Shown here: one piece after another, positions 6,968-7,221 of the stretch
Position numbering within the stretch: position 1 is the stretch's first letter
Layout of the letters: each line of letters begins with the position of its first letter
Made by a program: the position numbers and the translations under genes
The notes under the pieces: model-generated
What the model was told of the DNA's origin: nothing
What the model saw: only the letters and a program-made list of their open reading frames with translations
Database searches by the model: none
From: Verrucomicrobiota bacterium
GTDB lineage: Bacteria > Verrucomicrobiota > Verrucomicrobiia > Limisphaerales > JAFMIX01
NCBI GenBank assembly: GCA_026397895.1
Contig: JAPLTZ010000092.1
Coordinates: 1 to 7,221 of the forward strand
DNA: 7,221 bases
Direction of reading: 5' to 3'

Positions 6968-7204
6968 TCAGCCAAATGCTCCCGCTTCGGCAGCCACGAA
7001 ATTCCGAGAAATTCCCGAAAGATAAGAAGGCATCCCATTTATCAAATTTAGATTCTGTGCTGTGAACAGCGCGCCGATGGCTACGAACGGAATCGAGAGC
7101 AGCCACCAAGGCGACATGACAATGCCGAGAACAACCGCCGCAACAAAAAGGCAAACAGGAACGAATCGTGCTCGACGAACCATGATAACTTTTTCGGTGC
7201 TCAT
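6968..7204 (-). CDS. Small membrane protein of unknown function
   Basis: The 78-residue protein is not one I recognise. After a short basic N-terminus (MVRRARF, 8-14) it has two adjoining hydrophobic helices, about 15-33 (VPVCLFVAAVVLGIVMSPW) and 34-50 (WLLSIPFVAIGALFTAQ), then a polar tail containing NLNLINGMPSYLSGISRNF (51-69). It is probably an inner-membrane protein with two passes. ATG 7204 follows AGGCATAAGT, a weak ribosome site; ATG 7183 is an alternative start. The tail may be shortened if the adjacent insertion truncated it, which cannot be judged here. A GTTAGGC core 6 bp before the start hints that it may be an integron cassette gene. Confidence 0.6.
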   Translation of the reverse strand: MSTEKVIMVRRARFVPVCLFVAAVVLGIVMSPWWLLSIPFVAIGALFTAQNLNLINGMPSYLSGISRNFVAAEAGAFG

Positions 7205-7210
7205 ACTTAT

Positions 7211-7217
7211 GCCTAAC
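7211..7217 (-). other. attC-type core site (GTTAGGC), tentative
   Basis: On the minus strand GTTAGGC fits the integron cassette core consensus GTTRRRY and lies 6 bases before the ATG of a small orphan gene, the usual position at the start of a cassette. Only four more bases are in the window, so the paired RYYYAAC and the rest of the palindrome cannot be seen. No matching site follows the gene. A 7-bp degenerate match can occur by chance. Confidence 0.25.
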
Positions 7218-7221
7218 CTTG

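Noticed and set aside
5560..6990. Terminal inverted repeats of the ISL3 element
   Set aside because: Ungapped and gapped comparison of both flanks by eye gave only short words (TTCATG, AAGAGC) without a consistent alignment, so the ends are left undefined.

Overview
The window is GC-rich and every gene I can support lies on the minus strand, so transcription runs from high to low coordinates. The large plus-strand open frames are antisense shadows. Gene content and the style of interspersed repeats suggest a free-living bacterium of the Verrucomicrobiota, Pedosphaera/Limisphaerales-like. In particular, a palindromic repeat whose translation contains GRVTPCAP resembles repeats I remember from that group. 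This assignment is inference, not a database result.

Layout in transcription order. (1) 7204-6968: a small two-helix membrane protein, preceded by a 7-bp GTTAGGC core like those at integron cassette junctions. (2) About 6967-5581: an ISL3-family transposase with a repeat-rich leader. (3) 5551-5210: a complete DUF190 (PII-like) protein. (4) 5187-4082: a major-facilitator transporter broken by a frameshift that coincides with loss of roughly 50 residues. A 77-bp palindromic repeat was absorbed in frame in its central loop. (5) 4041-2728: homoserine dehydrogenase (hom) with a C-terminal ACT domain and a 35-bp heptamer array inside the gene. (6) 2719-1430: threonine synthase (thrC), 8 bp after hom. 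(7) A probable Rho-independent terminator at 1341-1316. (8) 1272-1: a circularly permuted ATP-grasp protein that runs off the left edge.

Hom makes homoserine, the branch point to threonine and methionine, and ThrC makes threonine from phosphohomoserine. No homoserine kinase is present here. The most notable observation is that thrC stays open from end to end but lacks about 20 residues where the family carries the HGPTLAFKDF segment with the PLP-binding lysine. As read, it should not be a normal threonine synthase. Together with the broken transporter, this gives two internal deletions at conserved segments within 2 kb. That means either genuine decay of the cluster or assembly error, and read mapping would decide between them. 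I see no CRISPR array, no tRNA or rRNA, and no convincing new multi-gene system. The interest lies in the defective thrC, the repeats embedded in coding sequence, and the mobile-element junction upstream of DUF190.
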